From Delphinapterus leucas (lineage: Eukaryota; Chordata; Mammalia; Artiodactyla; Monodontidae), in NCBI RefSeq assembly GCF_002288925.2, contig NW_022098008.1, forward strand, positions 5,873,971-5,937,970: DNA of 64,000 bases. Reading direction: 5' to 3'. The position numbers and the translations under genes were made by a program. The first letter of the stretch is position 1; every line of letters begins with the position of its first letter. Shown in pieces: positions 23,600 through 33,277 of the stretch. The notes under the pieces are model-generated. The model searched no databases. It was not told the origin of the DNA and was given only the letters and a program-made list of their open reading frames with translations.

Positions 23600-24535
23600 A
23601 GAAAAGATAAATAGCTAAATTTTTAAAACAGGCAATGAACTTGAAGGGATATTTTATACATAAATGACCAATAAGCACACGGAAGGATTCTCAACATGTT
23701 TAGTCATTAGGGAAATGGAAATCAAAACCACCATGAGATACCATTACGTACCCATTAGGATGGCTGTACTCAAAAAAAAAAAAAAAAGATAATAACAAGT
23801 GTTGATGAGGATGTGGAAAAATCAGAACCCTCATGAACCCTGGTGGAAATTTTAAATGGTCCAGTTGCTGTGGAAAACAGTGTGGCAGTTCCTCAAAATG
23901 TTAAAAATAGAGTTAATACCTGACCCAGGATTTCACTCCTACCTATATATCCAGGAGAAATGAAAACATACGTCCACATGAAAACTGTACACAAATGTTC
24001 ATAACAGTATTATTCATAATAGCTAAAACACAGAAACCATCCAATGTCCCTCAACTGATGAATGGATAAACAAAACAGTATATCTGTAAAATAAAATACT
24101 ATTTGGCAATATAAAGGAATGAAGTGCTGATAAATGCTACAACATGGATGAACCTTGAAAACATTATGGTAATCAAAAGGACCAGACATAGAAGTAAAAA
24201 AATAAAACATACATACTATACAATTCCATTTATATGAAATGCAAATCTACAGAGACAGAAAGTAGATGAGTGATTGTCTAGGGCTGGGGGAAAGGGTGAG
24301 GTGCAATTGAGGGAAAGAATAGGTGTGATTGCTATTGGGTACAAGGTTTCTTTTGAGGTGATAAAATGTGTTAAAATTAGCTTGTGGTGGTGGTTACACA
24401 ACCCTCTGAATATAATAAACCATGGAATTGTACGCTACAAATGGGTGAATAAACCATGGAATTGTACGCTACAAATGGGTGAGTTGTGTGGGATGTGAGT
24501 TACATCTCAACATTTTGTTAAATGCAAGTGTGTGT
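23600..24535 (+). mobile_element. Old L1M 3' end
   Basis: Degraded L1 ORF2 C terminus and 3' UTR in sense. It shows GGAAATGGAAATCAAAACCACCATGAGATACCATTACG, GATGGCTGTACTC, 'gttgatgaggatgtggaaaaatcagaaccctc', ATCCAATGTCCCTCAACTGATGAATGGATAAACAAAAC, AATTCCATTTATATGAAATGC and TAGGGCTGGGGGAAAGG. An A-run interrupts it at 23771-23787. Many substitutions mark it as much older than the L1 at 20115. The 3' UTR contains a recent-looking 34-bp tandem duplication. Confidence 0.8.
24414..24481 (+). repeat. 34-bp perfect tandem duplication
   Basis: Two identical adjacent copies (24414-24447 and 24448-24481) of a 34-bp unit that begins AATAAACCATGGAATTG and ends ACAAATGGGTG, within the L1M 3' UTR. The copies do not differ at any base although the host L1M is strongly diverged, so the duplication is much younger than the element. 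Confidence 0.95.
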
Positions 24536-24552
24536 GTGTGTGTGTGTGTGTG
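24528..24552. repeat. (GT)n microsatellite
   Basis: About twelve uninterrupted GT units at the 3' end of the L1M, probably grown from its tail region. Confidence 0.9.
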
Positions 24553-24554
24553 AA

Positions 24555-25445
24555 TAGAGAAGAGATCCTTGAATGAAGAAAGATCTATGTTCGCATAGTT
24601 AGAGGGGATCACAGCAGTCCAGCCAAAAAATAAAGATACATGTCTAGACAGATCTTGTGTTAATTTTTTTTAATTTTAAAGATGAAGGAAACATCTTAAA
24701 AGGAATTTTTCAGGGAAATGAACACCAGAATGACTGTAGAACTCAGGCCTTGCTTCTAAAGTTTATAATATATAATAACTGTGTAATGTACAGTATGTAA
24801 CTAGAGAAAGGGGATTATAAACACATATTTTGCAACCTCCCTTTTTTTTTTTTACTAAAATTACATTTTTGAATGTTTTCGAGTCAAAAAGTATTTATCT
24901 ATTCAGCATAAATCTTTGTAAATAAAAACAACTTCCTTTCAATTTAAGTTCATCAGAGATCAGAAAGCAAAGTTAAGCCAACAGGAGTGAGGCCATCTCT
25001 CAAGGATGGAATCATATCTGACCCTGAGGGACCCCAAGGCCAGCAGAGTACCTGACACCTGGCCAGGACCTGCTTCATCATTTGCAAGGCCCAGTGCAGA
25101 ATGAAAATGAAGGCCCCCTTATTCAAAATTACTAAGAATTTAAGACAGTGACAGTAGAGTATTAAATCAAGCATGGGGCCCTTCAAAGTACAGGGCCCTG
25201 TGGGCTGCACAGTTCACCAAGTAAGCACTTAATAAATATTTGCATAATGAATTAATGATGGCTAAGTTCTAAGAAAACTTAATTCACTCATTCTTTTTTC
25301 CTACTGAAGTTGAAAGTTAACAATCACTAAAATAAAATTATGTTCTATTTCACCACTTCCTTCCAGTGTCCTCTGTTTAAAAACAAAACACTCATTTAAT
25401 TAGAATGAATGATGTTCAAATTCATCTCCATTCAAATGTCTTTCC
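24555..25445. other. Unassigned; short L2-like end
   Basis: No gene. At 25208-25250 the phrase AAGTAAGCACTTAATAAATATTTGCATAATGAATTAATG is an L2 3' end. The stretch 25060-25200 has internal echoes ('caaggcccagtgcagaatgaa' and 'ggggcccttcaaagtacagggccctgtgggctgcac') that resemble a palindromic-ended DNA transposon, but I cannot name it. Confidence 0.4.
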
Positions 25446-25451
25446 TAAATA

Positions 25452-26419
25452 CAGTAAGTCCCCTACATACGAACGAGTTCCATTCCGAGAGTGCATTCGT
25501 TAAGTCCAATTTGTTTGTAAGCCCAACAAAGTTAGCCTAGGTACTCAACTAACACAATCGGCTATATAGTACTGTACTGTAATAGGTTTATAATACTTTT
25601 CACACAAATAATACAGAAAAAACCAACAAAAAATAAAGAAAACATGTTTAATCTTACAGTACAGTACCTTGAAAAGTACTGTAGTACAACAGCTGGCATC
25701 CAGGGGCTGGCATCGAGTGAACAGGCAAGAAGAGTTACTGACTGGAGGAGGGAGAGGAGGTGGGAGATGGTAGAGCTGAAAGATCGTCAGCAATAGGAGA
25801 CGGAGGGAAAGCTGCAATTTCACTCACGCCTGACGTTGATGGCACAGGTTCTGGTTCCTTGCTGGATTCAATTCTATCTACCCTCTTGAAAATACGATCC
25901 AGTGATGTCTGGGTAGCAGCTCATTTTTTCTCATCATAGATGACACGGTAGCGCTGGATTGCATTCTGAACGGCTGCTGCAACCTTCGTGTACCATTCTT
26001 GTTTGGGTCCTGTGCCTCAAAAACTAACAGTGCCTCCTCAAATAAAGAAGACTCCTTTGCCATTTTCTGTGTCGTGAATCTCTTCAGTTCTTCAGTTACT
26101 TCTTCCTCTTGTCTCTCTTTGTCCTTTCTCTGGGCCTCCAGTTCCTTCAGGTCTTCATTAGTAAGCTCCTCGTGTTGCACAAAAAGGAGTTCAATGAAGT
26201 CGTCCTCTTGCAGATGTAGCTGGAAATAAAGATACTGAACTACTGTACCCTATACAGTTCTGTACAGTAAAGTACACAAAAGCACAACCACTTATAGAGG
26301 ATGCACGCACGTGACGATGTACACCAGACACGTGAACTAACTTACGTGATTGGACATGCAAACACGTTTGCGTGGTTGAAAGTTCGCAACTTGAAGGTTC
26401 GTATGTAGGGCACTTACTG
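25452..26419 (-). mobile_element. Tigger/pogo-type DNA transposon, internally deleted
   Basis: The ends are terminal inverted repeats. The left end reads CAGTAAGTCCCCTACATACG. The complement of the right end reads CAGTAAGTGCCCTACATACG. Each is flanked by a TA dinucleotide (25450-25451, 26420-26421), as expected for the Tc1/mariner-pogo superfamily. The 968-bp element encodes, on the minus strand, only the C-terminal part of a Tigger-type transposase. The helix-turn-helix/CENP-B and catalytic DDE regions are missing. The copy is well preserved, so the family was active rather late in the host lineage. Confidence 0.85.
25545..26180 (-). pseudogene. Tigger-type transposase C-terminal remnant
   Basis: The minus-strand frame from 26180 starts in ELTNEDLKELEAQRKD, a glutamate/lysine-rich helical region (about residues 4-35), and continues to SLFEEALLVFEAQDPN. 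A frameshift and an in-frame TGA follow. In the next frame a TQTSLDRIFKRVDRIE segment is readable at about 25870-25915, then a proline/serine-rich tail. The QTSLDRIF string resembles the PCNA-interacting (PIP) motif Qxx[LIM]xx[FY][FY] known near the C terminus of pogo-type transposases, with isoleucine at the first aromatic position. It lacks the DNA-binding and DDE domains, so it cannot catalyse transposition. Confidence 0.75.
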
Positions 26420-26424
26420 TATCC

Positions 26425-26815
26425 CTTTATGAGGATTTTGACACACCCAGGATGGCCCGGCAGACCTAAGGTGGGGGAATCACTGGGCTATATTGAACAT
26501 TATGTGCATCGCATCCCTCCTAGAACTTAAACTACTTGTGGGAACACCCATCTCCATCTCCTACGTCGGGGTGTCTCAGGGACCAGTGGAGAGCCTGGCT
26601 TATGAAGAAGCTCAGTAAGACTTAGTCAATGAAACAGAATTCATCAGGCAAAACATAAAAATAGTAAAGGTAAACTGTAATGTTTTATACCACCACCTGC
26701 CACTTGGAAAACACTAGTTGGGAGATGAGAATACAACATGAAAAGTGGGAATAGCCCTGGTGGAAAAAGGGTCTCAAATAATCATTCATTCATCATTTAT
26801 GCCATGTATATGATA
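26425..26815. other. No recognisable feature
   Basis: Nothing that I can name lies between the Tigger element and the L1M scrap at 26820. Confidence 0.4.
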
Positions 26816-26819
26816 TATC

Positions 26820-26895
26820 TATAATCGCCAAATCTGTAGAGACAGAAAGCAATTGACTGGTTGCCTTGGACTGAGGGAAAGTGAGGTTGACGAAG
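26820..26895 (+). mobile_element. L1M 3' UTR scrap
   Basis: CAAATCTGTAGAGACAGAAAGCAATTGACTGGTTGCCTTGGACTGAGGG is a diverged form of the L1M 3' UTR phrase that is also present at 24243-24290. The fragment is too short to classify further. Confidence 0.6.
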
Positions 26896-26899
26896 GGTT

Positions 26900-27785
26900 T
26901 GGGGGTTTCAACTATCAAGACTTGACTTCAGACCTATCTTCACTCAAGCTCCCTGATTGGACTTTAGTTTTCCTATGAGTAAACTGAATATTTGGGGTGA
27001 TCTTTGACCCAGCTGTGCTTCCAGGGGGAAAGAATCCCTCCCTGCCAGCAGCAGTGATCACTCTGATCTCACCCCTTCTTGTGGTTTTGCAGTAAAAGCT
27101 GGAGGAGATGGATGCCCACTCAAAACAGAATGGCTTGGAAGATGCAGCCCTGCCAAGAGGTGGCAATGGCCGTCTGTCAAGTATACAGAACTTGGTTCCA
27201 TTATTTGCCTCCTAGATGTGAATAACGATGTTCCACAATACTGTCAACATAAAAAAGTAAGGGAGGAAAGGCTTTCAGCATTGAATTTGTTAAGCAATTG
27301 CTTTGGACTAATTATACAAATTCCAGTAAGGATCAAAATTGTTCAATGACTTAATTTTTCTCTCCTCTGCGGATGTAGATAGATACTGATGTTAATTGCA
27401 TCCAGGTGTTCTAAACACCACAGTAAAGTGCTGCCTTGTAGGTAGGCAAAGAACGAACAGGAACACATCAAAACGTGAAGGTTGGTCGAGGTGGAATCAA
27501 TCGAACGTTTTCCATTGTTATTGGCTGAGTGTTCTTTAATGTTCATAAATGAACAATGTTTTCTTTTCTCAATGTAATCTTGAGATTTCCAAAAATTACT
27601 TTGTGATTTTGCAGCTCTTGAGAAAGAACACATTTGAATCAGAAAAAAAATAAACTAAGCAAGAACCGGCATACAGTCACCCCAAACTGGTGTTTTCTTT
27701 CTACAGAGTTAATAGGAAATGGTTTCCTTTGTAGATTTATATCCCCACCCTCATCAGTGACAGGTCTGTTAGCCAAATCTTCAGG
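26900..27785. other. No recognisable feature
   Basis: No repeat or gene recognised. A 96-codon minus-strand frame at 27343-27633 and an 83-codon frame at 26915-27166 have no family motif. Confidence 0.4.
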
Positions 27786-27787
27786 GC

Positions 27788-28272
27788 ACCTGCTAGGAGT
27801 TGAACTGTGTCCCTCAAAAAGATAAGTTCAAGTCTCAATCCCGGTTCCTGTGAATATCATACTATTAGAAGTAGGGACTTTGCAGAGTAATCAAATTAAG
27901 AAGAGGTCATTAGAGTGGCTCAAATCCATTCGTTTTAAGTGGTGGAGAAGAGCCACAGACACACACAGGAGGAGGCAGTGGTCCCCAACCTTTTTGGTGC
28001 CATGGACCAGGGTCGGGGGATGGTTCAGGCAGTAATGCAAGCAATGGGGAGAGGCAGATGAAGCTTCAGTCGCTAGCCCGCCGCTCACCTCCTGCTGTGA
28101 GGCCTGGTCCCTAACAGGCCCGGGGGTTAGGGACTCCTGCTTTAGAGGGAGCATGGCCCTGCCAGCACCTTGATTTCAGACTTTCAGCCTCCAGAACTGT
28201 GAGAGGATAAATTCGGGTTGTCACAAGCCACCCAGTTTGTGGTACTTGTTGGGGAGGCCCTAGGAGATTAAT
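27788..28272 (+). repeat. MLT1 LTR, interrupted by a hAT-like element
   Basis: The left part is GAGTTGAACTGTGTCCCTCAAAAAG, 'taagttcaagtctcaatcccggttcctgtgaatat', GTAGGGACTTTGCAGAG and AAGAAGAGGTCATTAGAGTGG. The right part, after the insert, is GCCAGCACCTTGATTTCAGAC, TCAGCCTCCAGAACTGTGAGAGGATAAAT and CAAGCCACCCAGTTTGTGGTAC. Together they form one MaLR LTR with its 3' polyadenylation end. The insert at 27976-28139 separates the halves. Confidence 0.85.
27976..28139 (+). mobile_element. hAT-like non-autonomous DNA transposon
   Basis: The 164-bp insert begins CAGTGGTCCCCAACC and ends GGTTAGGGACTCCTG. The complement of the end is CAGGAGTCCCTAACC, so the termini are 15-bp inverted repeats with three mismatches. 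The body has GGGGGATGGTTCAGGCAGTAATGC, GGCAGATGAAGCTTC and CCCGCCGCTCACCTCCTGCTGTG, a common mammalian element that I recognise but cannot name with certainty. It is non-coding. I could not find the 8-bp TSD expected of hAT elements. Confidence 0.65.
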
Positions 28273-28387
28273 ACAGTACCTGTCCCTGGTTTCATCATCA
28301 AAAGCTGCTCCGAGAAAAAAATCGGGTTTTAGGTAAAATTTAAATAACTATCTTAGCTGGATCATTTTTTAGAACATTCCAGATAAT

Positions 28388-28600
28388 AACAATGCCTCTC
28401 ATGTATTGGCCACCTTGTGCCAGGAACTGTGAGCACAATCCCTGCGTTGTTTCATGTAACCCATGCACAATCCCAGGGGCTGTCAGCACTGCCCTTGGTG
28501 GGGGGCAGAAGGGGAAGCTGAGCATCAGAGGCTCGAGCTGGTTTGCCCATGGTCATCCTACTAGTCAATGGTGACATGCAGACCTACACCAAAGCCAAAT
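28388..28600 (-). repeat. MIR SINE
   Basis: The antisense MIR is recognisable over nearly its full length: ATAACAATGCCTCTCATGTATTGGCC, CCTTGTGCCAGGAACTGTG, GTTTCATGTAACCCATGCACAATCCC, 'gaagctgagcatcagaggctcgagctggtttgcccatggtcatcc' and the end of the tRNA-like half. Confidence 0.7.
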
Positions 28601-28604
28601 GGCC

Positions 28605-29320
28605 ACGAAGTGTTCTGCTTTGGGTAGAACGAGGATAACTTAGAACTCTATAAGATTACCAGATAATGATAAGATGGGGGGTATGAACCAGGCCTCCTTC
28701 CTAGGGCCACATTGAATGAGTTACTGCATGTAAGGGCAGACAACAGGCTCCATGCAATGAACACCATGTGAGGAGTGACTATTGATGTTACTTGTGTCAC
28801 TTTATTTTTACCATAGCTGTCTTCCTATCGCTTCCCTATGCTCCTGAAATGACAGTTAAGTGGCTCCCATAGTCTCTGCTTTAGCCCAAAGCCCACCCTT
28901 CTGGCTCTGCCTATGGGTGGTATCAGCGGAATGCTCTGTGGTTAGGCTCTTACAACCTAAGAGACAGTTAATGGAAGTACTAGACTTTTCTTTCTGGTAC
29001 AACATGATTAACGTCACTGGGATTTATCTGCCACTGAACAAATCGCTGAAAAATCATCACCACCAATAAAACTGACAGAAAGCTTATTTCACTTGAAAAT
29101 AAAATCAACAAGGCTTCCTACACCTGAATTTCAAACAAAGTCATAACTGCTTTTGGCTGAGACTCTTCCAGTTATTTAATACCCTTCACCAACACTGAAC
29201 AAATAAACCTAAGGGTTTAAGCTTGGGATTAGGAAAGGGCTTTTCTCTGAGCAGGAAAATTGTACAAATGATCCATGGGATATCAATCAATGAAGCAAAT
29301 TAACATTCAAGAGCCCAGAC
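28605..29320. other. No recognisable feature
   Basis: No repeat or coding family is recognised in this stretch. Confidence 0.4.
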
Positions 29321-29329
29321 GCAGGAGCA

Positions 29330-29545
29330 GTTCTGCCTTCGATCTTGATCTTTGCCATTGGCTCTGGCATCTTGAATAATCCACTGATTCTCTCTTGGGT
29401 CCGAGTTTCCTCATCCCTAAAACGAGGCTAATAACAGTACCTCCTTCGCTGAGGTGTTGGGCAGATGATGTAAGTTAATACATATAATGAGCCTAGAGAG
29501 AGTGAGGCCTGTCACGTAAATGTTGATGTTATTATCATTATGCAG
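29330..29545 (+). repeat. MIR SINE
   Basis: The sense MIR is readable: 'ttggctctggcatcttgaataatccactgattctc', GAGTTTCCTCATCCCTAAAACGAGGCTAATAACAGTACCTCC, 'ctgaggtgttgggcagatgatgtaagttaatac', and a degraded tail. Confidence 0.8.
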
Positions 29546-29615
29546 ATACTTTTCAAATTGCTAATTTTGTTTTTCAAATGCCTATTCTTATAGACACTAT
29601 TTTGTCTGTATACTC

Positions 29616-30103
29616 TTTTTTAATTTTTTTTTATTGAAGTATAATCGATTTACAAAGTTGTGTCAATTTCTTTTGTCCAGCAAAGTGATTCAGTTATACA
29701 TATATATGCATTCTTTTTTTATACTCTTTTCCAATATGGTTTATCATAGGATATTGAATATAGTTCTCTGTGCTACACAGTAGGACCCTGTTGTGTATCC
29801 ATTCTACATATAATAGCTTACATCTGCTGACCCCAACCTCCCACTCCAGCCCTCCCCCAACCCCCTCCCCCTTGGCAACCACCAGTCTGTGAGTCTGTTT
29901 CTGCTTTGTAGATAGGTTTATTTGTGTCATATTTTAGATCCCACATATAAGGGATATCATATGGTATTTGTCTTTCTCTTTCTCAATGGAATACTACTCA
30001 GCCATAAAAAAGAATGAAGTAATGCCATTTGCAGCAACAAGGATGCAACTAGAGATTATCATACTAAGTGAAATAAGTAAGAAAGAGAAAGCCAAATACC
30101 ATA
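29616..30103 (-). mobile_element. L1 3' end with 5' inversion (twin priming)
   Basis: From 29616 to 29983 the complement of an L1 3' UTR and the last codons of ORF2 are seen, starting at a T-run (29619-29632). From 29984 to 30103 the orientation flips, and the sense strand of the adjacent ORF2 segment is read (AATGGAATACTACTCAGCC, AAGAATGAAGTAATGCC). The two parts overlap: 29958-29983 and 30080-30105 are a 26-bp inverted repeat with one mismatch. The whole insert lies between TGTATACTC (29607-29615) and TGTACACTC (30104-30112), a likely TSD. Confidence 0.9.
29850..29871 (-). other. G-quadruplex-capable polypurine tract in the L1 3' UTR
   Basis: On the minus strand (the L1 sense strand) four G-runs are separated by one- or two-base loops: GGGGG, A, GGGGG, TT, GGGGG, A, GGG. 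This meets the usual four-run G-quadruplex pattern. Comparable but weaker G-rich tracts occur at the same 3' UTR position in the other L1 copies (21018-21036 sense; 34984-35003 and 53768-53785 complement). Polypurine tracts are a known feature of mammalian L1 3' UTRs. Confidence 0.75.
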
Positions 30104-30114
30104 TGTACACTCCT

Positions 30115-30610
30115 GAATAGAGAGAATCCAGGTGTGAACTGGGTAAGTCTCCACAGGAAGCCCAGTTACATCATCAACTTTGTTCATGCCCCCCTGCTCA
30201 TGGCCCCAACTCCTGCTGGATGGAAGAGTGGAAAGGACAGGAGATGCATAGCCCTCCCCACTCCTGCTTTCTTAGCGAGCTGGCTCACCCAGGGCTGGAG
30301 CCATACGGCTCCTCTGAGCTCTGAGCTGAGTAATTAAACTGACGGCTCCAAGGAAAAAAGCCCAGAACTGGGCACCCCAAGATTAAAAAGGGGATTGGCT
30401 GGTGTGTTCGCTCCAATCAACTATCTAATGCAGAGTCTATCAGGAAATCTAGGTTTACATATTCTTAAAGAGTGCTTACTCAGTTTACCAAAAAGAATAT
30501 CAAATGTACACAAAGTTCTTTCTAAAATATGAAGTGTTTCTAGCATATTTGGTGTATGAGTTAACAAAGCATTGCTTTAGATGATGGGGGCTTTGCTAAG
30601 GAAACAGGTC
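30115..30610. other. No recognisable feature
   Basis: Slightly GC-richer unique-looking sequence with no named repeat and no defensible coding frame. Confidence 0.4.
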
Positions 30611-30619
30611 TGGGGAAGG

Positions 30620-30805
30620 GGCTAATATTTATTGATCATGACCACGTGCTGGGCATGTTATACAGTCCTTCTTATTTAAATTCCTCATCAACTTAGTGTA
30701 GTAGGTTCCATACCCATTTTGAGGAAAGGGTACAGATGCTCAGAATAGTCAACTAACTTGGCCCAAATTACACAGCCAAAGCAGGAGTCCTGCTTCCAGT
30801 TCTGA
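30620..30805 (-). repeat. MIR SINE
   Basis: The antisense MIR is seen: GCTAATATTTATTGATCATGACCACGTGCTGGGCATG, 'tatttaaattcctcatcaacttag', ACCCATTTTGAGGAAAGGGTACAGATGCTCAGA and 'ttggcccaaattacacagcc'. Confidence 0.75.
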
Positions 30806-30809
30806 GGGT

Positions 30810-32455
30810 CCTTAGCCCCATCCTGGGCTCTCTGACCCCCACAGCCCATCCCACTGAGTGGCTGGAGCCCGCCTTCAGGGGCAGCAGGTGCTCAGCGTGG
30901 GTCTTGTGTGTCACCTGTATGACCTCTCTTTAGATTGCATCAATGAACAGACTTTGTGTCTCTCCAGTGCCTATGGGATTCCAAATAGATCTTTCCTCCC
31001 AGCAGCTCTGCTGTATTTGGGGCAGCTCCACAGATGTTAAAGCTAAGTTGCAACATCTTTCTCCCACTGTGCAATCAAAATTCTCTGCACAAGTTGTAAG
31101 CATGTTAGTCTTCTCAGTGGAGCCTATAGAGATGGGAAACTAGTGGATAAAACCATGTGAGTTGAGTTGGCTTTTTTCTAAAGCAGTAGGAGGATTAACT
31201 CAACTCTTCCTTTTACCCCCCCATTTAAATTTTGCTTTGCTTTTTAAAATTTTAGACTACAAGCAGCTAACACCACATGCTTTCTTTTTTGGACCAGGAG
31301 TTTTTGATCCACTCCCTCCCCCACCAAAGTAGTCAGATTTCATTGCCCCCTGTGCTCTCTCCTTCTAAAGCTTGGAGGGCAGGCAGGGCTGCTTTTTGTG
31401 GGATGCTGAAATCTGCCCAGCTGTATCGTGTTTGAAAGCTTCATTATTCCTTTTTGGCATAATAAGGGCCTTAGATTGAAACAGAATATCTAATTACATT
31501 GGAAGGGGATATATCGACATTCATTTATAAAATATCTTCCTGGTAGGTTCATATATACACATTCTGTCTAATGAACTCTTAGAGAGTGCCCAGATTCAAT
31601 CCCATCATTGCAGAAACTGTAAAGATAAGATATTAGGGCCAACAGAGTTAGGAAGCTGGGGCTAGGCAGCCTTTTTGTTCTAGTTTCCTAACATTCTTGG
31701 GTTATGTTAGAATGAAAAAGTCTTTGAAGGCTCACCCTGGCTACGGCAGAGGCCAGCTCCAGTGAACGCACGCTGGAAGTTTCATTAGAGAGCCAGTGAG
31801 GGCCAGAGCAGAACTTCGCTAAGTAATTGCAAGGCACTAAAGATATTGACAATTGTTTTTCTTTTCCCAAGTTTCAGCATCGAAGCAGAGGCATCAGGAC
31901 TTCAGGAGAAGAGTCAAAGCAGGGCCCAGTTGAGGGAGAAAGAAGACGATCATCAGAGGCAAGAAAGGTCTGAGCAGTGAATTGTGGGGTTGCCTTAACT
32001 CTCCCCACTGGAGTTTGTGATAAATCAGGAGCTGTTGGCACCTCCTTTTGTGTAGTCTTCAGCCTGCTCTATTGAGGACAGTTTGCTCAACACTATGTAA
32101 CAGCAACTCTCAAAGGAAAGCTCTGCCTAGCTGCTGAATTAATAGATAACCTTGAAGCCCTGGAGGGACCTCTGCTCTAAAGGGGAAGGCTAGAACATTA
32201 CTCAGGGGAATATTATTTTTCATCTTTCTTCATGAGTTAAGAGAAAAGAGAGAAATGTTGAGGGTTGTGGAATGGAAGAAATATGTGTAACTAAGCCCTT
32301 TACACAGTGCAGGCTTGATCTGCAGTTGTATTTATTACTGCATGAAATTTTTTTCTATACATTTCAGAGCCTATATTGATAGGCTCAAAGAGAAGGAATT
32401 TTTATTATTATAATCATGAAGGTCTTGATAATATCCATGACCTTCTTGTGGTTAT
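30810..32455. other. No recognisable feature
   Basis: About 1.6 kb with no named repeat. Open frames of 60-66 codons at 30858-31143 and 31688-31870 lack family motifs. Confidence 0.4.
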
Positions 32456-32469
32456 AAAAGTACAAAAGT

Positions 32470-32583
32470 GGGAATTCCCTGGCAGTCCAGTAGTTAGAAC
32501 TCTGTGCTTCCACTGCAGGGGGCCTGGATTCCATCCCTGGTCAGGGCACTATGATCCCACCAGCCTCATGGTGTGGACAAAGA
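32470..32583 (+). mobile_element. tRNA-derived SINE (older type)
   Basis: The insert reads GGAATTCCCTGGCAGTCCAG, 'tagttagaactctgtgcttccactgcagggggcctggattccatccctgg', a diverged artiodactyl tRNA-type SINE head with a recognisable but mutated B-box region. It is flanked by TACAAAAGT (32461-32469 and 32584-32592), the likely TSD. The 3' half is short. Confidence 0.75.
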
Positions 32584-32864
32584 TACAAAAGTACACTCTG
32601 ATCTCTGATTCTGGGTGAAATGAATGGACCTGAGCACTCATTGTGGGCTCTTGAAAAGACACTCAAACTTCCACATACTTAAAAAAAAAAAATTTGTTGA
32701 TTCGGAGAATGCACCGCTAGAATGCACCACGAGGCGATCAAACCAAAAGCATGGGTTAGTGAGACATCCAGAGTTTGGGGCATGACCTCAGGTGAGAGAG
32801 AGAAGGTTCTTCATAGGATCTATCTTAAGAAAATGTAGCAGAAAAACAACTGTAAAAACATCTG

Positions 32865-33074
32865 GGGGCTTACCTGGTGGCGCAGTGGTTGAGAGTCCGC
32901 CTGCCGATGCAGGGGACGCGGGTTCGTGCCCCGGACCGGGAGGATCCCACGTGCCACGGAGCAGCTGGGCCCGTGAGCCATGGCCGCTGAGCCTGCGCGT
33001 CCGGAGCCTGTGCTCCGCAACGGGAGAGGCCACAACAGTGAAAGGCCCGCGTACCACACACACACACACAAATG
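32865..33074 (+). mobile_element. CHR SINE with (CA)n tail
   Basis: A full CHR SINE. A-box-like TGGCGCAGTGG lies at 32878-32888, the B box GGTTCGTGCCC at 32921-32931, and the body ends at 'aggcccgcgtaccac'. TSDs CTGTAAAAACATCTG (32850-32864) and CTGTAAAACATCTG (33075-33088) differ by one base. The expected A-tail has been replaced by about eight CA units. The body is close to the copy at 20229, so both inserted in a recent phase. Confidence 0.93.
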
Positions 33075-33277
33075 CTGTAAAACATCTGTATACTTCACAT
33101 GAATGGTTAGCTTTGAGACTATGATGTCATCAAGGCTGGGTTTTGTTAAGTGGACAGGTTACAGTCCACACAAGACCCACAGCCCATGTAAAAACTGACC
33201 AAAGAATTAGAATCAGCCTTGACCAAGGGCAACCTTTGTCTTCTACAATGGTACGTCTCCAATAAATCAATGAAAAA

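Noticed and set aside
25999..26229. Serine-rich 76-codon plus-strand frame
   Set aside because: It is antisense to the Tigger transposase remnant. The Ser/Cys runs come from complementing Glu/Lys/Arg codons.
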